A stretch of 60,016 bases of DNA, taken from NCBI GenBank assembly GCA_002344965.1, contig DDUU01000014.1:1-60016 (forward strand). The letters run 5' to 3'. The translations under genes and the position numbers were made by a program. The stretch comes from Candidatus Tepidiaquacellales bacterium UBA2330 (GTDB taxonomy: Bacteria > Bacteroidota > Ignavibacteria > Tepidaquicellales > Tepidaquicellaceae). The notes below the pieces were generated by a model. The model searched no databases, was not told the DNA's origin, and worked only from the letters and a program-made list of their open reading frames with translations. Shown here piece after piece: positions 35,938 to 45,246 of this stretch. The first letter of the stretch is position 1, and every line of letters begins with the position of its first letter.

Positions 35938-36591
35938 ATGGCAGAAATAACATTACAAGCTCAGAAAAGAGATACCTATAAAGATTTAACCCTTAATCAG
36001 TTAAGAGAAAAGGGGATCATTCCGGGTATATATTACGGGCACGGCGTAGAAAACATAAATCTTGCGGCTACAGAAATTAATCTGCGGCCAATAATCTACA
36101 CTACTGAATCAAGGATCATTAATCTTAAATTTGACGATAACAGCAGTTATAACTGTATACTGAAAGATGTTCAGTTTCATCCTGTTTCAGATAAACCGCT
36201 TCACTTTGACCTGATAGCAATAAAAGAAGGAGAACAGATAACAATTGAAGTTTCAGTGCATATTACCGGAAATGCTCCCGGCATTAAAGACGGCGGTGTA
36301 TTACAGCACAGTCTGCACAAACTTCAGGTACAATGTCTTCCTTCAAATATTCCTTCTCACATTGACATCGACGTTTCAGAATTAAATGTAAACGACTCTA
36401 TTAAAGTATCAGATCTTAAACTTGAAAATATTACGATTTTAAATGATGAAAATGCTTCGATTGTTGCCATTATTCCTCCGACAGTTGAAAAGGAACAAAC
36501 TGCAGAAGAAGGAGCCGATGCGCCGACAGAACCTGAAGTAATTTCCAAATCCAAGAAAGATGATGATTCCGCAGAAGACGGAAAGAAGTAA
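35938..36591 (+). CDS. rplY: 50S ribosomal protein L25/general stress protein Ctc
   Basis: A 217-residue two-domain L25 (TL5/CTC type) that binds 5S rRNA. The N-terminal L25 domain (1-90) contains KRDTYKDLTLNQLREKGIIP and YGHGVENINLAA, then LKDVQFHPVSDKPLHFDL. The C-terminal CTC domain (95-185) contains GNAPGIKDGGVLQHSLHKLQ and PSNIPSHIDIDVSEL. An acidic/Lys tail follows. It lies 36 bp upstream of pth, the common rplY-pth pairing. Confidence 0.96.
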   Translation: MAEITLQAQKRDTYKDLTLNQLREKGIIPGIYYGHGVENINLAATEINLRPIIYTTESRIINLKFDDNSSYNCILKDVQFHPVSDKPLHFDLIAIKEGEQITIEVSVHITGNAPGIKDGGVLQHSLHKLQVQCLPSNIPSHIDIDVSELNVNDSIKVSDLKLENITILNDENASIVAIIPPTVEKEQTAEEGADAPTEPEVISKSKKDDDSAEDGKK

Positions 36592-36627
36592 TTTCGTTTT
36601 AGATAATAATTTCTGATTGGTTTCATT

Positions 36628-37233
36628 ATGAAATTGATAGTCGGATTAGGAAACCCGGGAGTTAAATATGAAAATACCAGACACAACATTGGATTTCTAA
36701 TACTGGATCAATTTGCAGCAAACAGAAAAAAAAATTTTAAAGCGGGAAAAGGCGACTGGTATGAATGCGGTCTTAAAGTAAACGGCGAGGATGTAATCCT
36801 TATGAAACCGGTTACTTACATGAACAACAGCGGTTCGGCGGTTAAAGAATTTTGTGAACTGCATGATTTAAAAAATGAAGACGTTTTAGTAATATATGAT
36901 GATTTTCAGCTAAGGTTAGGTATGATCAGAGTCAGAAAAAAAGGAAGCGACGGAGGGCATAACGGCATTTCGGATATTATGTATATGATGAATACTGAAG
37001 AAATACCGAGAATGAGAGCCGGCATAGGAAATGAAGAGATTTTAAGCAAAGATGAATTCATTGATTTTGTTCTAAGCGACTTCAGCAAAGATGAATTTGT
37101 TATTCTTAAAAAATTAATGCCTGAATATGAAAAATGTATCATCAGTTTTATTACAGAAGATATAAAAGTTACAATGAATAATTTCAACAGATCCTTTCTG
37201 ATATCAGGAAAGGAAAATTCTGAAATTAAATAA
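36628..37233 (+). CDS. pth: Peptidyl-tRNA hydrolase
   Basis: Releases tRNA from prematurely terminated peptidyl-tRNA. The 201-residue protein has the family N-terminus MKLIVGLGNPG and NTRHNIGF (catalytic His near 20), then MKPVTYMNNSG, and the catalytic Asp in VIYDDFQLRLG near 92, with GSDGGHNGISDI. The C-terminus is about 10 residues longer than in E. coli. Directly downstream of rplY. Confidence 0.97.
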   Translation: MKLIVGLGNPGVKYENTRHNIGFLILDQFAANRKKNFKAGKGDWYECGLKVNGEDVILMKPVTYMNNSGSAVKEFCELHDLKNEDVLVIYDDFQLRLGMIRVRKKGSDGGHNGISDIMYMMNTEEIPRMRAGIGNEEILSKDEFIDFVLSDFSKDEFVILKKLMPEYEKCIISFITEDIKVTMNNFNRSFLISGKENSEIK

Positions 37234-37350
37234 TTTATATTTATACGGATCCGTTTGTTCTATTCTAAATAAGAATAAACCGGTATTCTGAATCTCCCGG
37301 AAAATTCGATAAGATCTTTTAAACATAAACAGTAAATCATAATTAAAAAA

Positions 37351-39747
37351 ATGAGGAAATATTTATTAAGTATCTTTCTTGTACTGACAGCGCCTGTGCT
37401 GGCTTTGGCAAGTGAGGCGGATCTGGTAATTCCCGAACTGAGCGCTGATCAGAATCAGCTGCTTATTTACGGAATTGTTGTTTGTCTGCTGGGTGTATTG
37501 TTCGGGCTGTATCAGTTTCTTGCTGTAAAAAAGTTACCTGCTCACAAGTCAATGCTTGACGTAGCACAGATTATTTTTGAAACATGTAAAACATATCTTC
37601 TGCAGCAGGGAAAATTCCTGTTCATATTGTTTTTATTTATAGGCGCATGCATAGCTTTTTACTTCGGCGGTCTTCAGCATCAGTCTCTCGGCGGAGTAAT
37701 TCTTATTCTCATGTGGACAGTGATAGGAATACTCGGTTCATACGGCGTTGCATGGTTTGGAATCAGAATGAATACTCTTGCAAACAGCAGAATGGCTTTT
37801 GCATCACTTGAAAGAAAACCTCTTAAGCTTCTCACTATCCCGCTTAATGCAGGAATGAGTATCGGAGTGCTGCTTATCTGCGTTGAGCTTATAATGATGT
37901 TAATAATTTTTCTTTATGTCCCGAGAGAATTTGCCGGAGCAAGCTTTATAGGATTTGCAATCGGTGAATCACTCGGAGCATCGGCGTTAAGAATCGCCGG
38001 AGGTATTTTCACAAAGATCGCGGACATCGGATCAGATCTGATGAAAGTGGTATTCAAAATTAAAGAAGACGATCCGAGAAATCCCGGCGTTATAGCTGAC
38101 TGTACGGGAGACAACGCAGGTGATTCCGTAGGACCAACAGCTGACGGATTTGAAACATACGGTGTAACCGGTGTTGCGCTGATCAGCTTTATTGTACTTG
38201 CTATCAGCGATGTAACGCTTCAGGCGGATCTGCTTGTATGGCTATTTGTGATGAGAATTCTGATGATCGTTACTTCTATCGGCTCTTTTTACATAAACGG
38301 TTTTATATCAAAAATAAAATATACCGGAAAAGACAATCTTGATTTTGAGGCGCCGCTTACCGCGCTTGTATGGATTACTTCAATCGTATCTATGATAGTT
38401 ACATTTATAGCTTCATATTATCTAATCGGAAATCTGCCGGACAATCTATGGATCACATTATCGATTATTATCAGCTTCGGTACGTTAGGCGCGGCGTTAA
38501 TTCCTGAGTTTACAAAAATATTTACATCACCAAAATCCAAACACGTTAACGAAGTAGTAACCGCTTCCAAAGAAGGCGGAGCTTCCTTAACAATATTATC
38601 AGGACTTGTCGCAGGAAATTACTCCGCATTCTGGCAGGGCATGGTTTTCTTCGGTCTTATGTTCGGAGCATACATAGTTTCAAATTCTATTTCAGAACAA
38701 ATAATGGATTACAGAGCCATCTTCGCTTTCGGTCTTGTTGCGTTTGGTATGTTAGGGATGGGACCTGTGACAATTGCAGTGGATTCTTACGGTCCTGTTA
38801 CTGATAATGCGCAGTCTATATATGAACTATCACTTATTGAAGAAAATAAAGAGCAGAAAGAAATTGAAATTCAAAAAGATTTCGGATTCAAACCTGACTG
38901 GGAAAAAGCAAAACTGTATCTTGAAGAAAATGACGGAGCCGGAAATACTTTTAAAGCGACTGCCAAACCGGTGCTTATCGGAACCGCTGTGGTCGGCGCT
39001 ACGACAATGATATTTTCACTTATTCTTGTATTAAAGAATGTCCTCGGTGTTGAGCCGGAAACAATTCTTAATCTTCTTAATCCTTATTCAATTTTGGGAT
39101 TCCTATGCGGAGGCGCTGTGATATACTGGTTTACAGGCGCATCCATACAGGCGGTTACTACAGGGGCGTACAGCGCGGTTGAATATATTAAGAAAAATAT
39201 TAACCTAGATGAAAACGCTTCACTAAGCGCATCCACGGAAAAATCAAAAGAGGTAGTTGCAATCTGCACGAAATATGCGCAGAAGGGAATGTTCAATATT
39301 TTTATAGCTGTATTTTCATTTGCACTGGCCTTTGCATTTTTATCAGCGCCGTCGGGCGGTAACGTTGCTGCAGCTTCATTGTTTGTCAGTTATCTGATTT
39401 CAATTGCAGTCTTCGGATTATTTCAGGCGCTCTTTATGGCAAATGCAGGCGGAGCGTGGGATAATGCTAAAAAAGTTGTTGAAGTGGATCTAAGAGAAAA
39501 AGGTACTGAACTGCATGATGCAACAGTGATCGGTGATACAGTCGGTGATCCGTTTAAGGACACTTCTTCAGTTGCTCTTAATCCGATTATAAAATTCACA
39601 ACTCTTTTCGGACTTCTTGCAATGGAGATCGCAATTACAGAATCATTCAGAGAAACTGCTCCAATTATAGGCTGGGTGTTCTTTGCTGTTTCATTGTTCT
39701 TTGTATGGAGATCTTTCTACGGAATGAGAATTGTAAAAGAAGCATAG
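37351..39747 (+). CDS. hppA: Membrane-bound ion-translocating pyrophosphatase
   Basis: Couples pyrophosphate hydrolysis to H+ (or Na+) pumping. The 798-residue protein has about 16 transmembrane helices. Catalytic motifs are present: EDDPRNPGVIADCTGDNAGD near 240, SYGPVTDNAQSI near 485, GGAWDNAKK near 700 and GDTVGDPFKDTSSVALNP near 728. The determinant of potassium dependence reads GNTFKAT with Lys535; family knowledge links Lys at this site to K+-independent, proton-pumping enzymes, while Ala marks K+-dependent ones. Single gene with its own terminator. Confidence 0.95.
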   Translation: MRKYLLSIFLVLTAPVLALASEADLVIPELSADQNQLLIYGIVVCLLGVLFGLYQFLAVKKLPAHKSMLDVAQIIFETCKTYLLQQGKFLFILFLFIGACIAFYFGGLQHQSLGGVILILMWTVIGILGSYGVAWFGIRMNTLANSRMAFASLERKPLKLLTIPLNAGMSIGVLLICVELIMMLIIFLYVPREFAGASFIGFAIGESLGASALRIAGGIFTKIADIGSDLMKVVFKIKEDDPRNPGVIADCTGDNAGDSVGPTADGFETYGVTGVALISFIVLAISDVTLQADLLVWLFVMRILMIVTSIGSFYINGFISKIKYTGKDNLDFEAPLTALVWITSIVSMIVTFIASYYLIGNLPDNLWITLSIIISFGTLGAALIPEFTKIFTSPKSKHVNEVVTASKEGGASLTILSGLVAGNYSAFWQGMVFFGLMFGAYIVSNSISEQIMDYRAIFAFGLVAFGMLGMGPVTIAVDSYGPVTDNAQSIYELSLIEENKEQKEIEIQKDFGFKPDWEKAKLYLEENDGAGNTFKATAKPVLIGTAVVGATTMIFSLILVLKNVLGVEPETILNLLNPYSILGFLCGGAVIYWFTGASIQAVTTGAYSAVEYIKKNINLDENASLSASTEKSKEVVAICTKYAQKGMFNIFIAVFSFALAFAFLSAPSGGNVAAASLFVSYLISIAVFGLFQALFMANAGGAWDNAKKVVEVDLREKGTELHDATVIGDTVGDPFKDTSSVALNPIIKFTTLFGLLAMEIAITESFRETAPIIGWVFFAVSLFFVWRSFYGMRIVKEA

Positions 39748-39770
39748 ATCTTATTTTCTTATAGTATTTT

Positions 39771-39801
39771 AAAAGGCATTCTTTAAAGGATGCCTTTTTT
39801 T
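39771..39801 (+). terminator. Rho-independent terminator after hppA
   Basis: Stem AAAAGGCATTC (39771-39781) with GGATGCCTTTT (39788-39798), including one T-G pair, followed by TTT. Located 24 bp after the hppA stop. Confidence 0.85.
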
Positions 39802-39835
39802 ATTTAAATTATTTTCATGTATCAATTTTTCGGTA

Positions 39836-40486
39836 ATGGAAAAATTAGCTAAGTTTTTATCTGAAGAACTTCATTTAAACCCTGAATATTACATAAACGA
39901 ATTTAAAATTTATCAGGAGAAACTTCTGACTCGGAATAAGTTTGTCAATCTTGTCTCAAGAAAAACAGAGTCAATTGAAAATCATATTCTCAACTCGATT
40001 TTTTTTCTGTCGAAATATAAGCTCAGTGAAGACTCTAAAATCGCAGATATCGGCACGGGCGGCGGCTTTCCGGGCATACCTCTGAAAATACTTTATCCGG
40101 AATCTTCCGTAACTCTGATTGATTCTATTTCGAAAAAAATTAAAATGCTTGATGAGATCATAATCGAAATGAATATTAAACAACTTAAAGCTGTTTGCGG
40201 AAGAGCAGAAATACTGTCACAAGAGTACGAATATAAAAGCAAATTTGATTATGTAATTTCAAAAGCAGTTGCTGATCTGGACAAACTTTTTTTATGGGGA
40301 ATTAAATTTTTAAATAAAAACGGTGTTATGATCTGCATTAAAGGAGGAAACATTAATAGTGAAATACAGACCTTGAAAAGTTTAAATGAAAAAATTAATA
40401 TTGAAGTAATTAATTTTGAATTTGATCCGGTATATAATATCGAAGATAAAAAAGCCGTAATAATAAAAAGTTTATTCAAAAAATGA
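39836..40486 (+). CDS. rsmG: 16S rRNA (guanine527-N7)-methyltransferase
   Basis: The GidB/RsmG SAM-dependent methyltransferase, 216 residues. The SAM-binding motif I is IADIGTGGGFPGIPLKI near residue 65, preceded by FVNLVSRKTESIENHILNS, the typical RsmG N-terminus, and followed by LIDSISKKIKMLDEI and the acidic/aromatic loop near FDYVISKAVADL. The stop overlaps the start of the following DUF5686 gene by 4 bp (ATGA), indicating translational coupling. Confidence 0.96.
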   Translation: MEKLAKFLSEELHLNPEYYINEFKIYQEKLLTRNKFVNLVSRKTESIENHILNSIFFLSKYKLSEDSKIADIGTGGGFPGIPLKILYPESSVTLIDSISKKIKMLDEIIIEMNIKQLKAVCGRAEILSQEYEYKSKFDYVISKAVADLDKLFLWGIKFLNKNGVMICIKGGNINSEIQTLKSLNEKINIEVINFEFDPVYNIEDKKAVIIKSLFKK

Positions 40487-42888
40487 AATTACACATAACT
40501 CTGTTCATATTTCTTATCTTTACATCTTTTACCTTTAAATCTGCGGAATCTCAGACTTTTGAAGTCAGCGGACTGATTTCGGATTTTAAGACAAATAAGC
40601 CACTGGAATTTGTTACTGTGAAAATAGCAGATACAGCTTTCGGAACCACCGCTGACAGGGATGGTAAATATTTCATAAAATTAAAACCCGGAGGATACAA
40701 ATTAATATTTTCGTACATCGGTTATTTTACCGACACAGCTTATATTCTTATTGAAGACAAGGATGTTTCGAGAAACATTTTTCTTAAACCGTCTGAAATT
40801 CTGACTGAATCAATTGATGTATACGGCGAAGATCCCGCGTATGAAATTATAAGAAGAGCGATCAGGTATAAAAAAGAATTTAAAAAAAATCTGAATGAAT
40901 ATGAATATGACGCTTATTCCAAATTTGTGATCCGTTCAAATCAAAGCAGCCTTAAGCCGGAGAAAAATGATACAACAGCTACGGGGGAAGAAAAAATGGG
41001 AATATTCGGAATACTGGAATCCGAGACCAAAGGATATTTTAAAAAACCCGATCAGGAGAAACAAATAGTGATCGCTAAAAAGGAAACTGCAAACATAACA
41101 AGAGGTTTTGCGCTTCCGCTGATAATTAATTTTTATGACGAAGATGTTGATTTCAATGAATTCAAAATTCCGACACCTCTTTCCGATGATGCTTTTGACA
41201 GTTATGATTACAAACTTGCCGGCACTACATCGATTGACTCCACTTTAATATTTAAAATATCGGTTATCAACAGATCCGAAAGCAAACCGCAGCTTAAGGG
41301 TACAATCTATATTGCAGACAGTATTTTTTCACTGATGCGGGTAGACCTGGATAACAACGACGCGGCAAGACCTCTGGGCATAAAGAATGTAAACTTCAAA
41401 CAGAAATTTACAGCGTTTAAAGATGTAAAGAACAGCGGGGAAAATTTCTGGATGCCGACGGATATACAGATATTTGCAGAAGGTTCATTTCTGGGAATGC
41501 TAAAATTTGAAGCGGACGTGTTTACGATTGTCTCACATTATGAACTGAATAAAAAGGCTCCTGCGGGAATATTTGACGAGTATGTCATTCAGGTTTTGCC
41601 TGATGCAAAAAAAGATTCTTCTTACTGGAGAAAGAATCAGCTTATAAAAAACACAGGCGAAGAAAAAAGCGCATATAAAAAAATTGAAATTCAAAATGAA
41701 AAGGATTCCAGATCATTATCCATAGGATTGACATCTTTAAGATACGGAAAGAAATTTACATCGAACCCGCTTTCATATTATTCTTTCAACAGAGTGGAAG
41801 GTAATGCATTAACTTTTGATGTAAACTACAGAGAGCCATTTAACAAAAGAAACGGTAAGGCGGAAATACGATACGGTTTTGATGATAAAAAAACCAAGTA
41901 CAATCTGGAATATTCAATGAGATTTTTTAATGACAGAAGGATGACGCTGTCCGGCTCAATGTTCAGAAGCCTTGTTCCAATGGCTTTTGATGATCTTCTT
42001 CCACTTCAGGAGTTTTACAATACGTTCAAGGCGTTATTTGACAAACGAGACAATCTCGATTATTATTATTCATCCGGATATAATCTCAGAATAAATTACA
42101 GGTTTATCCCGCAGCTCAGCGGCCGTCTGGAATTCAATCAGGCAAAGCAGACCACCGCTTATAAAAATACAAATTTTAGTTTTAGAAAAAGTGATGTTGA
42201 ATTCAGTGAAAATCCTCCCATTAATGATGCGTTTCTCAGAACTATTGATTTCAGACTTTTTATAAATCCGAACAAATTCCGGGCGATAGACTGGGGTGAC
42301 GGAGATATATCAAGATTCCGGATTACGAATTTTCCTTTAATGAGGATAGGAATTACTTATTCGGGAAAGGATGCATTTAACAGCACATACGATTACAGAA
42401 GATTTTACGGCAGCATAGGAGGAATGAATTACATTAATTCATTTATGAAAATTAAATATGAGATCGGCGGTGAGATCATGACAGGACAGGTGCCGTATCA
42501 GTCGCTGGGATATTTTAATTCGAGATCAGGTACCATTGATACGGATGTAATATTCCTTTCCACCGCTTATAATGAATTCCGCGGAGACCGCATCTACTAT
42601 TTGAATTTTCAGAATAACTTCGGAAAGATGCTTTGGGGAGGAGTGCCGGTCCTGAAAAATTTTAATCTGATCGGATTTTTTAATGCAGGTAGAAATTTTA
42701 TAAGCGAAGAAAACTATGAGCTTGCCGCTTTCAAGGATTTCAGAATTTCAGACGGATTATATATGGAAGCCGGATTTGGCATCAGCAGGATACTGGATAT
42801 ATTCAGAGTTGATTTTGCATGGAGACTTAACAATCCGTATAAAGACAACAGAAGATTTGTGATGAACCTATCTGTCGGGACGTTTTAA
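40483..42888 (+). CDS. DUF5686 outer-membrane protein with carboxypeptidase-like regulatory domain
   Basis: An 801-residue surface protein. A signal peptide (1-23, ending SQ) precedes a CarboxypepD-reg-like beta-sandwich (about 26-105: FEVSGLISDFKTNKPLEFV, GKYFIKLKPGGYKLIFSYIG). The rest is a long DUF5686 region (EDPAYEIIRRAIRYKKEF) whose C-terminal 400 residues show barrel-like alternating strands ending LSVGTF. The domain pair is characteristic of Bacteroidota/Ignavibacteria outer-membrane proteins of unknown function. Its ATG overlaps the rsmG stop. Confidence 0.9.
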   Translation: MKLHITLFIFLIFTSFTFKSAESQTFEVSGLISDFKTNKPLEFVTVKIADTAFGTTADRDGKYFIKLKPGGYKLIFSYIGYFTDTAYILIEDKDVSRNIFLKPSEILTESIDVYGEDPAYEIIRRAIRYKKEFKKNLNEYEYDAYSKFVIRSNQSSLKPEKNDTTATGEEKMGIFGILESETKGYFKKPDQEKQIVIAKKETANITRGFALPLIINFYDEDVDFNEFKIPTPLSDDAFDSYDYKLAGTTSIDSTLIFKISVINRSESKPQLKGTIYIADSIFSLMRVDLDNNDAARPLGIKNVNFKQKFTAFKDVKNSGENFWMPTDIQIFAEGSFLGMLKFEADVFTIVSHYELNKKAPAGIFDEYVIQVLPDAKKDSSYWRKNQLIKNTGEEKSAYKKIEIQNEKDSRSLSIGLTSLRYGKKFTSNPLSYYSFNRVEGNALTFDVNYREPFNKRNGKAEIRYGFDDKKTKYNLEYSMRFFNDRRMTLSGSMFRSLVPMAFDDLLPLQEFYNTFKALFDKRDNLDYYYSSGYNLRINYRFIPQLSGRLEFNQAKQTTAYKNTNFSFRKSDVEFSENPPINDAFLRTIDFRLFINPNKFRAIDWGDGDISRFRITNFPLMRIGITYSGKDAFNSTYDYRRFYGSIGGMNYINSFMKIKYEIGGEIMTGQVPYQSLGYFNSRSGTIDTDVIFLSTAYNEFRGDRIYYLNFQNNFGKMLWGGVPVLKNFNLIGFFNAGRNFISEENYELAAFKDFRISDGLYMEAGFGISRILDIFRVDFAWRLNNPYKDNRRFVMNLSVGTF

Positions 42889-43005
42889 TCATAGTGCATG
42901 ATCAAATTTTATATAACGGCATTCATTTTTTTAAAATATAACATACATTTCAAAACTATCCTTTCTTACATTTCAAATAAGCATTAAAGTTAATATTTTC
43001 ATGCA

Positions 43006-44475
43006 TTGCTGAAAGATATTAAAAATACTATAAGTCAGTCCGCGGTTTACGGTCTGAGCAGAGTAGCTACTAAGCTGATCTCTTTTATACTTATACCTCT
43101 TTACACGGCGAAATTTTCTTCAGACGCAATCGCCGATCTTAATTTACTTGAATCATTCTGGCAGTATCTTTTTACAATATGCATGTTCGCATTTGAAACG
43201 GCGATCATAAATTTCTGTGCTTCGGAAAATAATCTAAAAAAAAGAAACAGCATACTTTTTAATTTCTTCTTTCTGACCCTGATCAATGCAGCGGTTTTTT
43301 ATGCAATCAGTCTTTCCTTTTCCGGCAATTTTTCAGAAATGATTTTAGGGGAAAACAATTCCCGGGTAATATCTTACTGTTTTCTGATTTCAATATTTGA
43401 ATCCCTTCTGATAATGCCGATGACAATTGCGAGACTGAACAGTAAACCAATTCTATACACAGTTATAACATTATCCAATCTTTTTATCAATCTCGGTCTG
43501 CAGTTATATTTTATACTCGGAATCAATGAAGGATTTGAAAGCGTGTTTTTTTCAAAGTGGATCGCGCCGGCAGTTGTATTTATAATATTCATCCCGTATC
43601 TGATAAAAAATCTCAGCATCGATATAGATTATTCCGAAATAAAAAAAATCCTTTCATTTTCCTTTCCTCTGATGCTTGCAATGCTGCTTTCGATACTTCT
43701 GAATTCCGCTGACAGGTTTTTACTGAATGATTTCGTCAGCAAGCAGCAGGTGGCGGTTTATACGACTGGATACAGTATCGGCAGTTTTACGAATGCGTTC
43801 ATTATAGCGCCGTTTACGCTTGCGATAAACGTAATATTCTGGAATAAGATCAATGACGACAACTTCAGAAGATTCATGACAAAATCTTCTACATATCTTT
43901 TTTTCGGAATGATACTTACTTCACTTATAATTACATATTTCATAGATTATGCCGTAAAGATTTTCGTAAGAAATCCCGAGCTCTGGTCATGCGTAGAAAT
44001 TATTCCTGTTATACTTTTTTCGAACTGTTTCGTTGCTCTGTTTGTATTTTCTTCTCTTGATTTTTATTATAAGAAAAATACTAAATCGATTTTATTCATA
44101 ATGGCTGTGTGTCTTGCTTTTAATTTAATTATGAATTTCATCTTCATAAAATATTTCGGCATATATGCATCCGCAGTTATTACTCTGCTTTCTTATCTGC
44201 TAATGACAATATTAGGCGCAGCTTTAACAAAGAGTTTTTCGTTTACAAAATTTGAAACGGTAAAGTTAATACTGCTTTCAGTAATGTTTATAGTATTTGC
44301 GGCTTACTCTTATTTTATAAGCATTCAAAACATATATACAGATATATCTATTAAACTTATCTTAATATTATTATTTTTGACACTATTGTATATTTTCAAA
44401 TTCGCGGAGCCGATAGAAATCGAAAGCATAAAAGGATTTATTAATAAGTATTTTATAAGAAAGTTTAAACGGTAA
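43006..44475 (+). CDS. Wzx-type polysaccharide flippase
   Basis: A 489-residue membrane protein with about 14 hydrophobic helices. It starts (TTG) LKDIKNTISQSAVYGLSRVATK and continues LISFILIPLYTAKFSSDAI, typical of the lipopolysaccharide-biosynthesis (oligosaccharide flippase, MVF/MATE-like) family. It is expected to move lipid-linked glycan units across the inner membrane. It is first in an operon with two methyltransferases and a glycosyltransferase: the next gene starts 3 bp after its stop. The nearby ATG at 43002 is out of frame and closes at once, supporting the TTG start. Confidence 0.9.
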   Translation: MLKDIKNTISQSAVYGLSRVATKLISFILIPLYTAKFSSDAIADLNLLESFWQYLFTICMFAFETAIINFCASENNLKKRNSILFNFFFLTLINAAVFYAISLSFSGNFSEMILGENNSRVISYCFLISIFESLLIMPMTIARLNSKPILYTVITLSNLFINLGLQLYFILGINEGFESVFFSKWIAPAVVFIIFIPYLIKNLSIDIDYSEIKKILSFSFPLMLAMLLSILLNSADRFLLNDFVSKQQVAVYTTGYSIGSFTNAFIIAPFTLAINVIFWNKINDDNFRRFMTKSSTYLFFGMILTSLIITYFIDYAVKIFVRNPELWSCVEIIPVILFSNCFVALFVFSSLDFYYKKNTKSILFIMAVCLAFNLIMNFIFIKYFGIYASAVITLLSYLLMTILGAALTKSFSFTKFETVKLILLSVMFIVFAAYSYFISIQNIYTDISIKLILILLFLTLLYIFKFAEPIEIESIKGFINKYFIRKFKR

Positions 44476-44478
44476 ATA

Positions 44479-45231
44479 TTGTCTGACACTGCAAAAAAAA
44501 GTTCACTAAAAATTTCAAAAGAGGATTTAAAAAAGGAATCGGAAAAATTTACCGATCTTCCTTTCTGGAATACTTATTTTTATTCATCGGGATTGCTAAA
44601 GAAAAGGATGGAAGAAATTATTCCGTCGTATCTTGAAAACGGTAGAAAATATAAAGTCCTTGACTACGGCTGCGGTGTGCGGCCGTATGAATATATCTTC
44701 GAAAAATTTACGGATACATACACAGGAATTGATGTCGGTGAAAATCCTCACGCAGATGTAAAGATCGAGCCTGATGAAAAACTTCCTTTCGGTGACGGAG
44801 AATTTGATGTTGTTTTATCATCGCAGGTGCTGGAGCATGTGGAAAATACCGTTTTATATCTGAGCGAATGCAGAAGGGTTTTGAAACAGGGCGGACTGCT
44901 TTTTCTTTCAACTCACGGTACATGGCAGTTTCACTCAGCACCGATAGATGTGCAGAGATGGACTTCATACGGACTGAAAAAGCTGATACAGGATCACGGT
45001 TTTACTTTGAAAGGATTCACGCCCGCTCTCGGACAGCTGGCGCTGACTTCACAGCTTCGTCTGACATTCTATCACTCGTTTGTCAGTGAAGTCGCAAAAC
45101 CACTAAAGTGGTTTTACCACCCCATCTCAGCTCTCTACCAGCTTAAAATGTTTCTCGAAGACGCCGTCACTCCGCAGAGAGTTAAAGACAGAGACTCGGC
45201 TTATTATCTTGTTACAGCGGTTAAAAATTAA
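44479..45231 (+). CDS. Class I SAM-dependent methyltransferase
   Basis: A 250-residue Methyltransf_11-type protein. SAM motif I is VLDYGCGVRPYEYIF near residue 60, followed by YTGIDVGENPHADV, then PFGDGEFDVVLSSQVLEHV and ECRRVLKQGGLLFLSTHG. It starts at TTG 44479, 3 bp after the flippase stop. The C-terminal region includes AKPLKWFYHPISAL, encoded in part by a copy of a dispersed 20-bp hairpin repeat at 45096-45115. The likely target is a sugar or glycan intermediate, inferred from the operon. Confidence 0.9.
   Translation: MSDTAKKSSLKISKEDLKKESEKFTDLPFWNTYFYSSGLLKKRMEEIIPSYLENGRKYKVLDYGCGVRPYEYIFEKFTDTYTGIDVGENPHADVKIEPDEKLPFGDGEFDVVLSSQVLEHVENTVLYLSECRRVLKQGGLLFLSTHGTWQFHSAPIDVQRWTSYGLKKLIQDHGFTLKGFTPALGQLALTSQLRLTFYHSFVSEVAKPLKWFYHPISALYQLKMFLEDAVTPQRVKDRDSAYYLVTAVKN
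45096..45115. repeat. Second copy of a dispersed hairpin repeat, inside a coding region
   Basis: AAAACCACT-AA-AGTGGTTTT, a perfect 9-bp stem with loop AA. Its central 18 bases are identical to the core of hairpin 2 at 19824-19841. Here it lies inside the methyltransferase gene and encodes the residues KPLKWF in frame. Confidence 0.7.
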
Positions 45232-45246
45232 TTTACTTAAAATTTA

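Noticed and set aside
43002..43020. ATG start just upstream of the flippase
   Set aside because: It is out of frame and closes after three codons; TTG 43006 gives the family N-terminus.
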